Assembly: GCF_014839805.1 (NCBI RefSeq)
Contig: NC_051129.1
Coordinates: 2,542,001-2,606,000 of the forward strand
Direction of reading: 5' to 3'
DNA length: 64,000 bases
Source: Manduca sexta
Lineage: Eukaryota; Arthropoda; Insecta; Lepidoptera; Sphingidae
Shown: positions 20,822 through 34,016 of the stretch, piece after piece
How positions within the stretch are numbered: position 1 is the stretch's first letter
How the letters are laid out: every line of letters begins with the position of its first letter
The notes under the pieces: generated by a model
Database searches by the model: none
What the model was told of the DNA's origin: nothing
Seen by the model: only the letters and a program-made list of their open reading frames with translations
Made by a program: the position numbers and the translations under genes

Positions 20822-23270
20822 ATGTTTGGGTTGGATTCTTGGCTCAACTGAAAAGCTGAAACAAGCGCTCTCCAACCAATTAACATAAGCAAAATTATAA
20901 GCGTGTCTTAGTAATCAGTTTTGTCTACATTCCTGTCGAATTAGATCAAACAGTATTCCACCCGTGATGCTCCGTTACGTGCCGCCCCATGGTCAGAAAG
21001 GGGCCATCTTAAAATTCCGATTCTAAGCTAGCTTTAACCTTGTAGGAAAGAAATATTTTAATTTGGAGTTATTTCTGATTTTTTGAAGGCAATCACACTT
21101 GTGAATATTTACGTTAAAGTTGTTATCTTTGATCAGATAGTTGATAAACCTTATGGACTACTTTTCTTATGATATGAAATGGTTGACGCAAGCCATCGAT
21201 TATCAAGTTGCAATAACCTTCCAAAATATAGTGAGAGAAAATATAAACATAATTTAATATGTATTGATATAATTAGAGTTTAATTGACTGCTCCTAACAA
21301 AGGCATTATTAAAAAAATACGTATTATATTATATATTTTAATTGGTTTATTTAATATGAATTTTGAAACGAATTTAAGGTATTTGAACCAGGTCAATAAG
21401 AAATGGGGCTTCACAAATTAGTCTAAAAGTTACGGAGAAATAATTTTAAAATATACACCGTGAACCAGTTCAAATATCTGACCCGGTTAGTCAAACCATG
21501 ATCCTAATTATATTTTTTATTGTTTAGAAAAAATAAACATTACCATTTCTCATAAAAAATGCGTAAAGAATTTTTATTTCTTTATTTTAATATTCTTAAC
21601 CTCTTCTTTAGAGATTTCTAGTGATTTACATATAAACTCTGTATAATTAACTACAGTTTTCCAGATTTTAATCTTTATTAATATTTCCCAAGCTATATTT
21701 CATTAATTAATTGCCTTTGTCAGTTTCTTCTCTGCTATTGTTGGCTATTGTTTTGCTTTTACGAAATTCTCATTATTCAATGGGCGTACGACATTTCTGA
21801 CGTTGTACTTGATAAAAAATCTTTTCATAGTCAAATGTCAGAGCCTTATCAAGTTGATGATGAATATGTTTATCATTGATTGGTACGCTACACAAAATGT
21901 TTTTTATGTTCTATAATGCTGTTATTTTTTACATTTTTACAATATACGTAATATGATAAAAAAATTATTCATTATTAAGGGGTGAAAACCTTTGAATATG
22001 AATAAAAGATTTTTTTATATTGGTTCTAAAATTACAGAGAAAACAGCACACAAAAAATCAAATATTTTTCCACCCTATATTACTGTAAATATGGATGCTT
22101 CTAGCGTTTAATCATAACCCGTCTGGAACGTTTTACGTTGTACACAACCGGTATCGCTCACAGAAACACGGAGCAAGACTTGAGCCGAGTTAATGATCAA
22201 CAGACAATGGTGTACTTACCATGGGTAATTTGTTGTACAGCCATTGTTGGTACAGGGCATTATTCAACCATGGGAGTGATTAAAACGTCTCCATGGCTGG
22301 AGGATACGTTTTGGGGAGTTTATGGTGGTTTATGTTGAACTGTACAAAAAGCAGAAGGTATTCTTTAAATTCACGCTACAAAAAATGCTGTATTCGTGCC
22401 TTGAATATATATTGTTATTATAGTCCTATTAGGAATGTATAAAATATTCTGCCACGGAACCGTTAAAGACAGTATTCCAAATTCAAATTCATAAAATTCC
22501 TAATTAATTACGTTTTTTTTTATATGCCAGGAATGATGTGCACATTTATCCGTTTTTTTGTAACATAGAGGTGAGAGATTACACGACTTAAATGTACTCG
22601 CAAAAACAAACCTTATCTCTGGCTGTCACGCAGTCGGATGATTTAAAACTGTAATACAAGTCAATTGTGTACACACGTTTCCCACATAGCATGGGAATTA
22701 TGTTTGCAATCACAGAGCACAATGCAAACGTGTACCGTGAAAACACGTGAACGAATCGAGGTGTGCCAAATATTGCCTGAACCTCGTCGATGCAATATGG
22801 GAGGGTTTTGATGTTGGTACAATCATTTCTGATAACTAATATAGTTTTGCTTTGATATGTTGCAGTAGTAGGATTTCCGTATGGATACCGTTCTCTTGGG
22901 CTATCCTCAGATAGTATCTAGGCTACGTTAACTCTTATAGGCTTCTTTTCATCCCGGGAAAACTTTTTCACGCAGGTGGAGCCGCAGGCAAAAGTAAATT
23001 TGATATAAACTATAACTTCATGTACCCAAAGTGCGTTAAAAAAATTCGTATTAAATCTAACTCTCCTAAAACATGGTCTATACGTATATGTGAAACCAAA
23101 CCTGACATCGTTGCGCAACGGTTGTCGCTGTTGCTTTCTTTCATATGTAAATATGTGGCAGACAATGCGCTGTTGTGATATGCGAATATTGATGAGGTTT
23201 GGGAGATTGGCGTGTAAGGTCATGAATATTTGGGTAATTGTGTGACATGAATGTAGATAATGACGTCGTG
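20822..23270. other. Long AT-rich stretch, nothing firmly recognised
   Basis: Several AT-driven frames, including one of 135 codons on the minus strand at 22918-23325, have no coding character. 22138-22340 repeats CCATGG-containing phrases (ACCATGGGTAATTTG, AACCATGGGAGTG, TCCATGGCTGG) without a family match. Confidence 0.4.
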
Positions 23271-23330
23271 ACAGTCTAGTGGGTAGTACCAACTGCTGAG
23301 ATGAAGGTCCTAGATTCAAATGCAATTACT
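23271..23330 (+). repeat. tRNA-like SINE head remnant
   Basis: CAGTCTAGTGGGTAGTACCA, then GGTCCTAGATTCAAATGC, has the spacing of pol III A and B boxes and resembles the head of a widespread lepidopteran SINE (CAGTCCAGTGGGTAG type). Diverged; the body is not clear. Confidence 0.4.
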
Positions 23331-23828
23331 GAGGCACGAACCTCTGACTTTCCAACGTGTTAGTAAATTATGGCTTGATTGAAAGTTAAAAATAATAAGT
23401 GATGAATAGAATTCTGCAATTTGTATTCGGAACGAAGACTCACAAATTATACAATATAAAACTTAGCTAATTTCATCAAGTATTTGATTGGTCTTTGTCG
23501 TAGTACTGTCAAAGCTAGATTAAGTGCAGACCGGCCGGAAAGACGCCATAATTTACCAAATAACGTGTTTATTGCTTCCAGTTTTCTTCATGCGTTATTC
23601 ATTGCTATTAATATTTAATCACGAGCAAATAACCGAATAGTGGTCGTTACTAGAAACTATAAAGGTCAGATAAGGTGATAATGTAGGTTGAAGATATTTT
23701 TTCGAAAATAAATTTGTTTTGGGGAAAGTGGCTAGGAATATTCAGTTGTTGGAAACCTAAAACTGACTGGAAAAAGACGACCATGTAATATTTGATATAG
23801 AAGTTACGTTGTTGATATGGGTTAACGT

Positions 23829-24092
23829 CCGTATTCAAAAACGTTATTTATCTAAGGACGAAGCGTTGCTGGGATAACAAGTCTGATTCTCAGCTTTGTT
23901 TACCTGACAGCTTGCTGTTTGTTCAGCTTTGTTTATCTGACAGCCAACTAGATTAAAGTTGTATCTCAATATTAGCCAATCACAACAGCCCGGTCTACGC
24001 ACTGCGAAGGCTGGCATGCCGTTAGCACTGAGAAACAGACTCGTTATCACAGCAACTCTCCGTCCTTAGATAAATAACGTTTATGAATATGG
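23829..24092. mobile_element. 264-bp MITE with about 55-bp inverted ends
   Basis: The left end CCGTATTCAAAAACGTTATT, TATCTAAGGACG, and right end CGTCCTTAGATAAATAACGT, TTATGAATATGG, are inverted copies continuing inward to GATAACAAGTCTG / CAGACTCGTTATC. The centre holds a direct duplication of CAGCTTTGTTTA(C/T)CTGACAG. A target duplication could not be fixed. Confidence 0.75.
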
Positions 24093-24694
24093 GCGTAAGT
24101 GTTTTGGATATTAAACCAGACAAAAAAGTGGTAAAGAATACTTTTACTTCAATACCATACGTCGATGTAATTTATATGTATTTAAGTATAGATACATAGA
24201 AAACTAGGTATTGGTTTAATACTTGGAGTGCACCTTGTACCGGCTGCCCACCTTCCCTTGGGAATGTTCCACATAGCATAATATTATGCAAATCAGCGAA
24301 GTTATTACGAACACCTCATATTAACGATTCATAAAACAATGATTCAAATAGTTATAGCACCTAATAAAACGTGCTGCGAGTCACTGCATGGTTGAAGCTG
24401 AAAACCTTTATTTGCATTATGACGATTATTTTACGAGATTCCATAATAATTATGATAAAAGTGCAGAAGAAAATGTTTAAATGGAAAATGGTTTTGAGAT
24501 AAAAGATAAAGAAAGTGCGTGTCAAGTCGGTAGAGATCGTGCCAAACTGGAAGTCAAATAATTTTGAATGAAGGATAGTGGAAATAGTACTCCAAAGCCG
24601 AGAAGGTATCGTTCAATTTTGGTTTGTACGATGTGCATAGTGATTAGTGACGGTCTTTTCTTTCTGTCGGGTCCACGGTGGTTCATAAGACCTT

Positions 24695-25016
24695 AATAAT
24701 AATATCAGCCCTGTATTATATACTTGCCCACTGCTGACCACGGGCCTCCTCTACTACTGAGAGGGATTAGGCCTTACTCCACCACGCTAGCCTAGTGCGG
24801 ATTGGTAGACTTCACACACCCTCGAAATTCCTATAGAGAACTTCTCAGGTATGCAGGTTTCCTCACGATGTTTTCCTTCACCGTTAAAGCGAACGATAAA
24901 TTCACAAAGTATACACACATGATTTTAGAAAAGTCAGAGGTGTGTGCCCTTGGTATTTGAACCTGCGGACATTCGTCTTGGCAATCCGTTCCACACCCAA
25001 CTAGGCTATCGCCGCT
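24695..25016 (-). mobile_element. SINE family S1 with 9-bp target duplication
   Basis: Full S1 copy on the minus strand: head GCGGCGATAGCCTAGTTGGG, GATTGCCAAGACGAATGTCC, B-box-like GGTTCAAATACC, body, ATT-type 3' tail. TAAGACCTT flanks both sides (at about 24686 and just after the head at 25019), supporting retroposition. Confidence 0.8.
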
Positions 25017-26655
25017 TTTAAGACCTTGGTTGCAAATTATTTTTTCTGCAAATGTGATTCATTATCATTTTTGTTAGCATAACTATCATCTACATAGTCC
25101 AAAACCGCAGCATTAAGATGGATTTGTGACATAATGTTGCTTGTAGTTATAGTATACATATAAGTTGTTGAAAACTCTATTGGGATCAGCTAAATATGCG
25201 CTGCAGTTAACACTGTAATGCTGAGCTGGATCCATTTTGGTTTTTGATTTCTTTGCTAATTTAGTTTTCTGTTTTCTTATTTGAACTGTAAGTTTTTAAA
25301 TGATATCAAAAATAATAAAATATTTATTTATTTTATTTAAATATGCAACAGTAAATAATTATAAAATTGCCTTAATAATAAAGACATGTGTGGGCTATCA
25401 GTGTGTCGATCGTGTGTCGAATGTGCCACCAAGATAAATCTGTCGACCTGATAAAAGAACTATTTCGCTTTGATAATATAAAAATGGTTTTATAAGAGTA
25501 TTTACCATTTGTTTGCGAAATTAGTCATTTAGAAATTGGAGTGTAATATTATCTTTATTCTATTTACTTAAACGCTACATTGTACACACGGTCTATGCGG
25601 CACGTAGTTGTTATCTGGTTATGTCATCCAATCGCAAATCTAGAAGATTCCTTCTCTACAGCTGCTTTGATGTTTTTCCATTGTTTTTGTTTTTGAAATA
25701 CGTTGACTGGCCTGACAAGGGTCGGCATATACAAATACACTGGATTTTCAGGTGAGCGCTGTAGACGCTCGCAACTCTTTGGAACTAAGTGACTATGATG
25801 AGAGCAAACTCACTATCGCGTTACGAAACTCGGCTCAGGACAGCCACCAGGAGAGGATATAAACGATTTTAAGAACTGACTATCTTTCTGGTTTCCTTAT
25901 TCGTCGGAACGCGGAAACTGTTAGGAAGGTCCGGAGGATCGGGAACGCAGTGAAGTCCTCGGCGGCGAGCACCGAACTGCGGTCTTGAGTGTTGGGATTT
26001 CAAGAACTTTTTCTTACGGCCAATAGCCAGAGTGATATCGTCATCTGGAATCGGTTAAAGATTTTAATTGTTTATACATTTTGGTACACGGGGTCATTTA
26101 GAGAATGCGTTACTAGATTAAACCACTTACTTGTCTTCTTGAGAATAACTAATTATAATAAGTGAACCGTAGATGTAAAAAAGGGTAAGTTTCGAACAAA
26201 ATAAATATCAAAAGTAATTTTAATTTTACACGCACCAATCCCACAAATATTAGAAAAGAGATAATACTAGAATAATCACACTTAAAATCAGAAATACACA
26301 CGATATTGACACTTAACTACAAAAATTAATAAAAAAAACGCAGAAACCTAAAACCGAGATTTTTGGCGATAGGTAATATTCGTTACGCATAAATGATTTC
26401 AATATTAGCAGAGGTAAACGAGAGAACTTTGTTTCATTGATCAATTCAATATGAAAATAACTGTATGTTTGTGTTGGCCTATAACCTCCACCTGTGGGAT
26501 TATCGCGCGTATAACCAATAATAACGAATTATGTCACGTTGAAAATATTTAATTTAAGATGTATTGTTATAGTTTATACGTGACTTTACCTCCGATGTTA
26601 TATCGATATTGAAGGTTTTTTTATAGATTACAAAAGGCTGTGCCCATGGTGTTTA
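25017..26655. other. Mostly AT-rich; a GC-richer patch at 25700-26040
   Basis: 25700-26040 has frequent CG words (for example AGGATCGGGAACGCAG and TCCTCGGCGGCGAGCACCG) but no open frame or known repeat. The rest is featureless. Confidence 0.4.
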
Positions 26656-26889
26656 GTTTTTTTTTATTGAATGACGAGCGAAGCTTGCCGTTTGCCAGAT
26701 GGTAAGCGGTACGACCGCCCACAAACAGTAGAAACACCATCCAACAATTACAAAGTATTGTTTGGTATTCCACTGCGCTCGCCATCCTGAGACATGAGAT
26801 GTTAAGCCTTTTATGCTCAGTAGTTACACTGGTTAAAATGTATTTCAAACGGAACACAACAGTGACTACACACTGCTACTTGGCGGCTA
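26656..26889 (-). repeat. Repeat Z copy
   Basis: Plus-strand order TTTTTATTGAATGACGAGCG, GCTTGCCGTTTGCCAGATGG, CGACCGCCCACAAACAGTAG, ATTCCACTGCGCTCGCCATC, AACAGTGACTACACACTGCT. This is the inverse of the copies at 14526 and 56981. Confidence 0.65.
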
Positions 26890-28458
26890 GTGTAGGTATT
26901 GAATAATTATTTAAGACTAATTATGGGATGCCAAACCATTTGTAAACGATAAAACGTTCGTCACAAATATTAACTCGCAAAATTTATAAATCGTAGACAT
27001 AATACAACATGTAAGTAATTTGTACTTTTCAGCAACTAATATGTATTACGAACACTTTGATATCAATGAACTGTTACGCGATCAGAGTGTCTTCTGTTAT
27101 TTTATAATGCTTTTTTTGTTTGAATGCGCTAATATCTGGTACTCTGACCTGATTTTGAACATTCTTTCATTAATAAGCAGCTGCGTTGTCTCCAAGAGGT
27201 ATAATAGGTTGTTTTTGTTGCAGCAATCGGTATTTTAGGCAGGCAAAGCCGCAGTTAAAAGCTAATTAATAAATATTAGTACAAACATAAATGAATCTTC
27301 ATTTTATTACACACTGATTGCACTTAATTTAATAAATATATGATATCACAAATGTACCCAGAAGTAAATATTTAACAACATTATCAGTAGCTTACGTGAG
27401 TGCGTTGGGTAAATGATAAGGTGCTGATAAGGCACATTTTAATTAACACCTAGCTTGTCGATTTATATTGATGGACTTGAAGTTCAATAATGAAGGTGAA
27501 CGAGATTTTAATGTTTATATTTAATAGACAGCGGGTAGTTACCGCATTCGGATAAATATTAGACCCCGTACTATCTGATAGGTATATATTGTTCTTTTAT
27601 AAAACAATTTTTTCGTTCTTTTTGTTCAAGCTTCAAGTTTATTTATGTGGCAAAGTGAGCGCATTGTGTTGAGCAACATTTGTTACTGAACAAATGTTGA
27701 GTAAAGAAACTCCATCATCGACTCACCACAATATTTACAGACTAAGAAAGTCTTTCTGAGACTTCTTTTTTCAAACGCCTGATGTCATACAGTGTAGACT
27801 AGTGTTCATTCGATAACCTAGACCTCGGCTTAAAGTGATGACAATCATCTAGATAAGTTATCTAATGTTTACAATTTGCGAACCGAAGCGACATTCGCAG
27901 AGGGCGTGATGTAAGTGTAAGGTGCTGATAACTAAGCTATTAGAGATGCAAGCAAGTGGTCCTTATGAAAATGGTCACCATCTATCTACTGCGTTCAGGG
28001 GCTCCTTTTCCGCACTTCGCCCGTAACACTTCGGGCCGTTGTGCGTGCTATGCCAGCTATACGTTGACAGCTCAGCTTCTTCCAGAAGCGCAGGATACTC
28101 CTGGTTCCCCCACAGGCCTTTCGGAATGATCCCGGTGTACCGAGGATTTCAATGGTCACCGTCATAAACACAATACTAACAAGGGTAGCGCAAGACAATG
28201 GTAACGTCCACTTATAAGGTGGATAGGCGTGAGGCGACTTGATGGCGGGTACTGGAAATCGGATTCAACAGTTCGATCTGAAAATCTTTAGTACAGTTTC
28301 ATGTTTCGCAATGGACGTCATATGACTGATGATAATGTAAATGTAGCCTCGATGGAAGGCACTGGGTATAATTCCTACCAGCTCGATAGCTACCTTAATA
28401 TTTTTGCATTACATAATAATTATCACCAGACCCTATGTAATATTCATTTTGTTGTGCT
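26890..28458. other. AT-rich, with a GC-richer 200-bp block at 27995-28200
   Basis: The 27995-28200 block gives a 67-codon minus frame (containing GTPGSFRKACGGTRS and a basic tail) that might be a retroelement remnant; I could not place it. The remainder shows no features. Confidence 0.35.
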
Positions 28459-28617
28459 GAATGATTTCTTATGTTTACGCGAATGTAATGTTTAGACATT
28501 AAAATGAAAATTATGGTGATCCCGTGACTACGGGGGCTGCAAAGTATTCAAAACTTCGGGAGAAAACTAAAATATAAATAACTGCGATAAAATCCGAAAA
28601 ATAGTTTAATTTTAATT
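28459..28617. mobile_element. MITE family D copy
   Basis: Left end AATGATTTCTTATGTTTACG, CGAATGTAATG; middle GTGACTACGGGGGCTGCAAA, ACTTCGGGAGAAAA; right GCGATAAAATCCGAAAAATA. The right outer arm is missing. Confidence 0.65.
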
Positions 28618-29818
28618 ATTGTGCTAAAGTAAAAAATAAAGTCAATAAGTATAAAGCATGTTCCAGCATGGGACAAAAAGTAGATAAATATGGATTTATC
28701 AAGGCCCAAAATGGAAATATCGTATTTGACTGTAGTTTAACTAAACGTAAACTTGTTCCAAGCCTTATGAGAGCCCTAGTGTCAGCACAGGTGTGGTAAT
28801 TACACCGAGGTAACAAGAAACATTTTTAACCAACGCAGATATTTCTGAAAACATATTAATTAACATGTATCTGTAGTTTAAACATTTCATAAATGTGGTT
28901 AGTTAGGCAATGTAAAAATTGCTGTGGTTTCCTACTGATTATATAGTATAGATATGTAGATTGTCTTGGTTATTTTAATGGGATTCTTGAAATAACATTA
29001 TTATTTAAAATATTTATTACGTTGTCAATGCAGCTCCATAAATAGATTTAATCTTAGTATGGTTTTCTTATGACTCATATTATTACAAAGAAAAAACTTA
29101 ATAACTAGCATCGTTACGTTTAATTAACTTCCTTAATCATAAAGTTTAGATCAAGATATTTATAGAGAGTTTTAGTTATATTATAAAATCTTTGTTTATA
29201 TGAAATTTCAATTTGCTTTACATGACAGAAAGACAGTCTGCGAAAGTTCTCATACTTAATAATGTTTAGCTGTCTATAAGTAATAATAAAACATAGTCCA
29301 TAAATATAATCGGTCAAATATTTCAAGATGTAGGTTAAAGCCCATGTTAATCTCTAAGCACGCTATTTTTTTTCATTATTTCAGATCCATCATTGATGAT
29401 TCCATCTAATGATGTTAAACATGACATAAATGCTCGTAATTAAATAAGAATCGCGGACATGCGACACGGTGTTTATGTGCTATTGACATGCTTTTGTTTC
29501 AATTACATTTGTTGTCACACGGGCGACACTGTAAACAACGCGCACCGGCAATTTATCTATGCCGGCAGTGTTTTAAAAGTCTAAAAATCTTTGTACGTAT
29601 CCTTTAAAATCAGATTTTGGTTGACAAACATTTGCACAGTCTTTGATTGTTTGCTCACTGTCTACGTTTTGAATGCCTTTGTAGTTTTCTTGCTCACTTA
29701 TTATGAATAGCGTTTTATAGTTTTCGATTGTGATACAAACGCGTTCAAATTTGGTAATTTTTTTTGTGAATTTGTGATATTTGATTTGTATATAAATCAA
29801 TTGCTTTGTTTGTTGCAG
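28618..29818. other. Upstream flank or intron of the host gene
   Basis: AT-rich; 29450-29565 is CpG-richer and holds a short CCGGCA/TGCCGG stem. No upstream exon could be assigned. A polypyrimidine run and GTTTGTTGCAG at 29808-29818 form a good splice acceptor. Confidence 0.4.
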
Positions 29819-30593
29819 GCCAGTTTGAGACCGCGGCTGTTCAGCATTGCCGCTCACCATGTTGCGTCCGGAGTCGCCCCTCGCTGACCACCGCAGCCTG
29901 CTGCCGCGTCGGCTACTGCCCACCAAAGCGCAGATTGGGCCGGCGGACAAGTGGAAGAACAGAAGATCTCTAGAACTAAACCCACCCAATGAGCATTCCG
30001 GTTACGATTACCCGAAACTACTTATATCGAAAACGACCGACTCGCTAAATACCGAATGTCCTCGAAAAATAATTAATAAACAAGATTCCTCGGACAGCCT
30101 TAAACGCGCACTCTTAGCTAAAGAAGAGAAAAAAGCCGCAGTCAAAGAGGCAGACAAGAAGGCTCAGCTTGCGAAACAAGACTCCTGCGATAGTTTGAAA
30201 AAGACTCTGTTATGTAGGCAGGATTCGAACGAGAGCGCCAAAAGGAAAGAGGCGGAACTTAAGAGGACACCGAAAGAAGAAGTAAAGAGGTTAAACGAGA
30301 TCAAACGCGGTAATGACAAGAAGGGTTTGCTCGAGACTGATACAGATGAGTCGTGTAAACGGATCTACGAGAGGAGGACGGGGTGCGCCCGCCCGACGCT
30401 ACCACCGGTGGCAGAGAAAGGCGTCGTTACACCAAACTCCCCAAATGGCAGCCCAAACACGCCAAGCGTGGCTGCCGTGGCAGAAGGCTTGGCCCGCTGG
30501 GGCAGCGGCCTTTTGTCTCCCCGAGAGGAGCCGAGGTTAAAAGCCGCCAGGAGTTGGTACGGCTACGGAACCCTATCAACAGACAGCGAAAAG
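29819..30593 (+). CDS. Host gene coding exon, K/E/S-rich protein, N-terminal 245 residues
   Basis: The exon is bounded by a TTGTTGCAG acceptor (AG at 29817-29818) and a donor AAG/GTAAGA (GT at 30594-30595). Translation starts at ATG 29859; an in-frame TGA at 29826 rules out an upstream start in this exon. It encodes 245 codons ending in phase 0. Residues 1-40 are Pro/Arg-rich (PLADHRSLLPRRLLPTKAQ). Residues 70-170 are highly charged and hold three (K/R)QDS motifs at 74, 106 and 120, each followed by D/E-S-(L/A)-K. Residues 191-203 are a Ser/Thr-Pro cluster (TPNSPNGSPNTPS). 223-240 is a PREEP...WYGYGTLS stretch. No enzyme domain, signal peptide or membrane segment is seen; it reads as an intrinsically disordered, probably phosphorylated N-terminal region. 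The next exon in phase is at 62962. The gene was not recognised. Confidence 0.85.
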
Positions 30594-31692
30594 GTAAGAC
30601 TAGTTATTTTTTAGTAATAGTTGTAAAGAACAATGCTAATTGATCGAATTAAAAAAAAACGATATTAATCAGTCAGCTTAGTACCGAGTTTTTATATATT
30701 ATTGATACGGATTCTCAGACATAGTTCCGTTACGTTTTTATGGAGTTAGCGCCGGTTACACGTGCCGGCATTACTTGTCATTTATATCAGCTGCCTAAAT
30801 ACGAATTTTATTCAATACGAATCATTAGCTATATATATGTAATGGTAAAAATGTTTTCGTAACTTCTGGAATATTCCTTCAATAATTGTATTGCTAATTA
30901 ATATGCAACGTTGTGTTCAGTACTACGTGCTTGTTTATGTAAATCGTAACTTATCGGATCTTGTTCGCTGATGGACCTTGTTTTTGTTTCTACTCTAGTT
31001 CAAAGTCTTGTTTACGTTTAATTAGTACTTTGCTAGTATCTTAATAGTTTCGAATACAGATCAGTATATATTACCAAATATGGGCCTCCCATTCGTTAAT
31101 AATTCAGTTTTCTAGTTTGTTCGCCATTGTGTTTATAATTTACATATTGTGTGTTGCTGCGTGCGTTATAGCTGCTATGATCTTGGCACTGAATTCTAAT
31201 GATTCTTCGTCTTGCTTGGAATCAAGGTCAAGTCACAAAGTGATTGAGAGCTGTCAGTTAACACTGCATAAAGGGATCCTTTCGACCCCAGCGCAGAACA
31301 TAAATTTGGTTTTCATATTTTATTATTATAAATTACAGAGTCCATACAAATTTTAACAAAATTTATATTTACAATATTTTCGCACCAGACACCCATTTTG
31401 ATAGTAAAAATAGGATTAAAACTCAATCGACACTATCGAATGGAAAGTACTCCATCTGTAGTCCATCATGAAGACTACGACTTGAACTACTGAATTAAAA
31501 GCACTTATTGATCGACTTTCAATTCTGACACGTAAACATTAGGGTGTATTTTGCCGTAGGCCAAATTTTATATACTATATATACTAGCGATTGTCTTGGA
31601 ATTCCGTTTTAATGTCACAGACAGATAACAAATGCGTGTGTGTCACCTTGTGAATTAAGTGGCACATGGGTCTCGTGTGGCGATGACAGATG

Positions 31693-32111
31693 TGTATCGA
31701 TATATCTGTATATCGATACATTGTTATTGTTTTATTTTTTGGATATAATTATGTGTTCAACACTGAAGGTCAATTGTAATTATTTCCGTTTTTTTTTGTA
31801 AAACATTTGTTAAAATTTGCTGTTTGCCAAAATAATGAAAAAAATATATATTATGTAGCGTATATTTGTTAAACGTATCGATAACGACTAACATATAAAT
31901 AATTATTCTTGAGAATGGCTGTTAGATTAGCAGATTAAAATATTTGTGTTTTATCGATTCTTCATTATGCGTCCGACTTTTAATCGTTAAACTTAAAACT
32001 ATCGTCTAGGCGTGGCAAGTCGTATATGTTTAATTAATTATGTTTCTCTTCTCTGTCAATATTTTTTATAAAGGTGTTTTTAGGAAATGAATAAAGTCAT
32101 CGATATCGATA
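31693..32111. promoter_or_regulatory. Cluster of TATCGATA motifs
   Basis: Four exact TATCGATA octamers lie at 31695-31702, 31711-31718, 31876-31883 and 32104-32111, plus TTATCGATTC at 31951. The first two form a perfect 28-bp palindrome (12-bp arms, loop TCTG). TATCGATA is the DRE bound by DREF in Drosophila, and clustered CGATA is bound by the insulator protein BEAF-32. Whether either acts in this insect is inference. It lies about 1.1 kb into the intron. Confidence 0.4.
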
Positions 32112-33316
32112 TTATTTACGAAGTAAAATACCCTCAAAAATCAATCCGTTTGCAAGTTGTGCACGTAGATATTTTATTTGATATTCATTCAATAGAAATA
32201 TTTTTATAATATATTTTTTTTAACCTTGTGCCCGATGGTTCCATCGCTGTGGCCGCACTCCTCCATGTAACATTAGCAGTAAATTTGAAGGCACCTTAAT
32301 TCCCCTTAATTTCTTACAATATTTCCGTAGTTTTCATCAATTTTTATACTGTTATAATGTCTTTAGAGTCCATCATATTCATAGATGAAATTGTTTGAGC
32401 CACGATTAAGGTTGCGTGGTGGTTGCTTGTGTTCAAAAATTTACTTTGCTAATGGCTTTACAATATAAAAAATAAATATTTTATCAATACATACGATTCA
32501 TTACGCATTAATTTAGTTAATTCAAATACTGATTCATTTACTATTCAATTACAATACCAGGTGTCAATATTAAAACAGATTATTAATTCAAGAAACTAAT
32601 TCGTTTTATCATAGTGTATTATAAATGTTGCCAATTTCTTAATTGTATGCCTGGTTGGTGTATACATTATCTGAGTGCATAATTTAATTACGTCATAATT
32701 ATCAAATTAAATTCATGTTTTTTACGAAGGATAATTTTAATGTGAGTCTTTAATTTTTTTCTGGTGTATTTATTAACATAATGCTCACGTTTTTGTCACA
32801 ATGCTGATCTGAAGATAATTCAAGTTCGATCTTCATGTAATTATAATTTCATTCTTTTATGGTGAGTGGGTTTCGGACCTTTTCATTTCTTTAATGCTCA
32901 TCACCATAATATTCACCATCCTGAACTTGATATGTTGCATGACCAGGGATTCGTAATCAGGCGTCAGAAACCTTAGGTCTAAAACCCATATGAATGCTAT
33001 AGTTACATCCAAGATATAACGCATAAGAAAGACCTGCCTTTACATTATATATAGTTACTATGCAGTGTGCGGTGTTTCCTCAACACATCATCGTGTTTCC
33101 CCATTATTAATATCTAAGCCGTCCTCACAATTCAGACTTTATCTAAATATATCATCCTTAATAATACGAGTGTCTGGTTTTTCTTCTGAGACGGTGTTAC
33201 CAAGGTCAACTGACAAGTTGATATTAAACTAAATGATATTAAACTGTTCTGTATATTTTGTGACATCCTTCGTGGCGTAGCTGTAGTCAGGAGGAATAGA
33301 TCACGTCAGAATTTGC

Positions 33317-33559
33317 TTGTGGTAGGTTATATTTTGTATCCGCTTGGATAACGACCATCGTAGACAAGGTTTTAAACCTGCCATAGTGACCCTAAGTGTG
33401 TCGCGTTCCGGGATCAGCCTGTCTATATCGGGTTCCAACCGGCCGGCATAATTCAGTAGACTGTCGACAGCTAATCATCTCTCGTTGGTTGATATTCTAT
33501 TGGAGCCTCTTCATTTACCATCAGGTGCAGTGGAGTCCCTTTGCCGGGCTCTTACAAAA
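33317..33559 (+). repeat. Repeat R, full copy
   Basis: Blocks GTGGTAGGTTATATTTTGTA, AAACCTGCCATAGTGACCCT, CGCGTTCCGGGATCAGCCTG, AATCATCTCTCGTTGGTTGA, CATTTACCATCAGGTGCAGT, then TTTGCCGGGCTCTTACAAAA at the A-rich end. Confidence 0.65.
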
Positions 33560-33668
33560 AATAACACAAATAAAATCATCCGCTAATAAAATTATCCAGA
33601 TTAATTGTTTTTTTTAATGTATACATCGAGACTTTCTGCCGTATCATTTGTTACAATATCTTGCTATA

Positions 33669-34016
33669 TATAATAATAATATCAGCCCTGTATATATACT
33701 TGCCCACTGCTGAGCACGGGCCTCCTCTACTGCTGAGAGGGATTAGGTCTTAGTGCACCTCGCTGGCCTAGTGCGGATTGGTAGACTTTACACACCTTCG
33801 AAATTCCTATAGAGAACTTCCCAGATGTGCAGGTTTTCCTCACGATGTTTTCCTTCACTGTTAAAGCGAACGCTAAATTCACAAAGAATACACACATGAT
33901 AGTACACTTTATTATTCATAATTTTAGAATACTCAGAGGTGTGTGCCCTTGGGATTTGAACCTGCGGGTATTCGTCTTGGCAGTCCGTTCCACACCCAAC
34001 TAGGCTATCGCCGCTT
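33669..34016 (-). mobile_element. SINE family S1 with a 30-bp internal insertion
   Basis: Full S1 layout on the minus strand. Compared with 24695-25016 it carries extra sequence (TAGTACACTTTATTATTCAT) before the AATTTTAGAA block. Head GCGGCGATAGCCTAGTTGGG is intact. Confidence 0.75.

Noticed and set aside
22918..23325. 135-codon minus-strand ORF
   Set aside because: No domain, ends inside a SINE-head remnant, composition like random AT-rich DNA.
29573..29989. 138-codon minus-strand ORF over the exon start
   Set aside because: Antisense to the spliced coding exon and AT-driven outside it; no coding character of its own.
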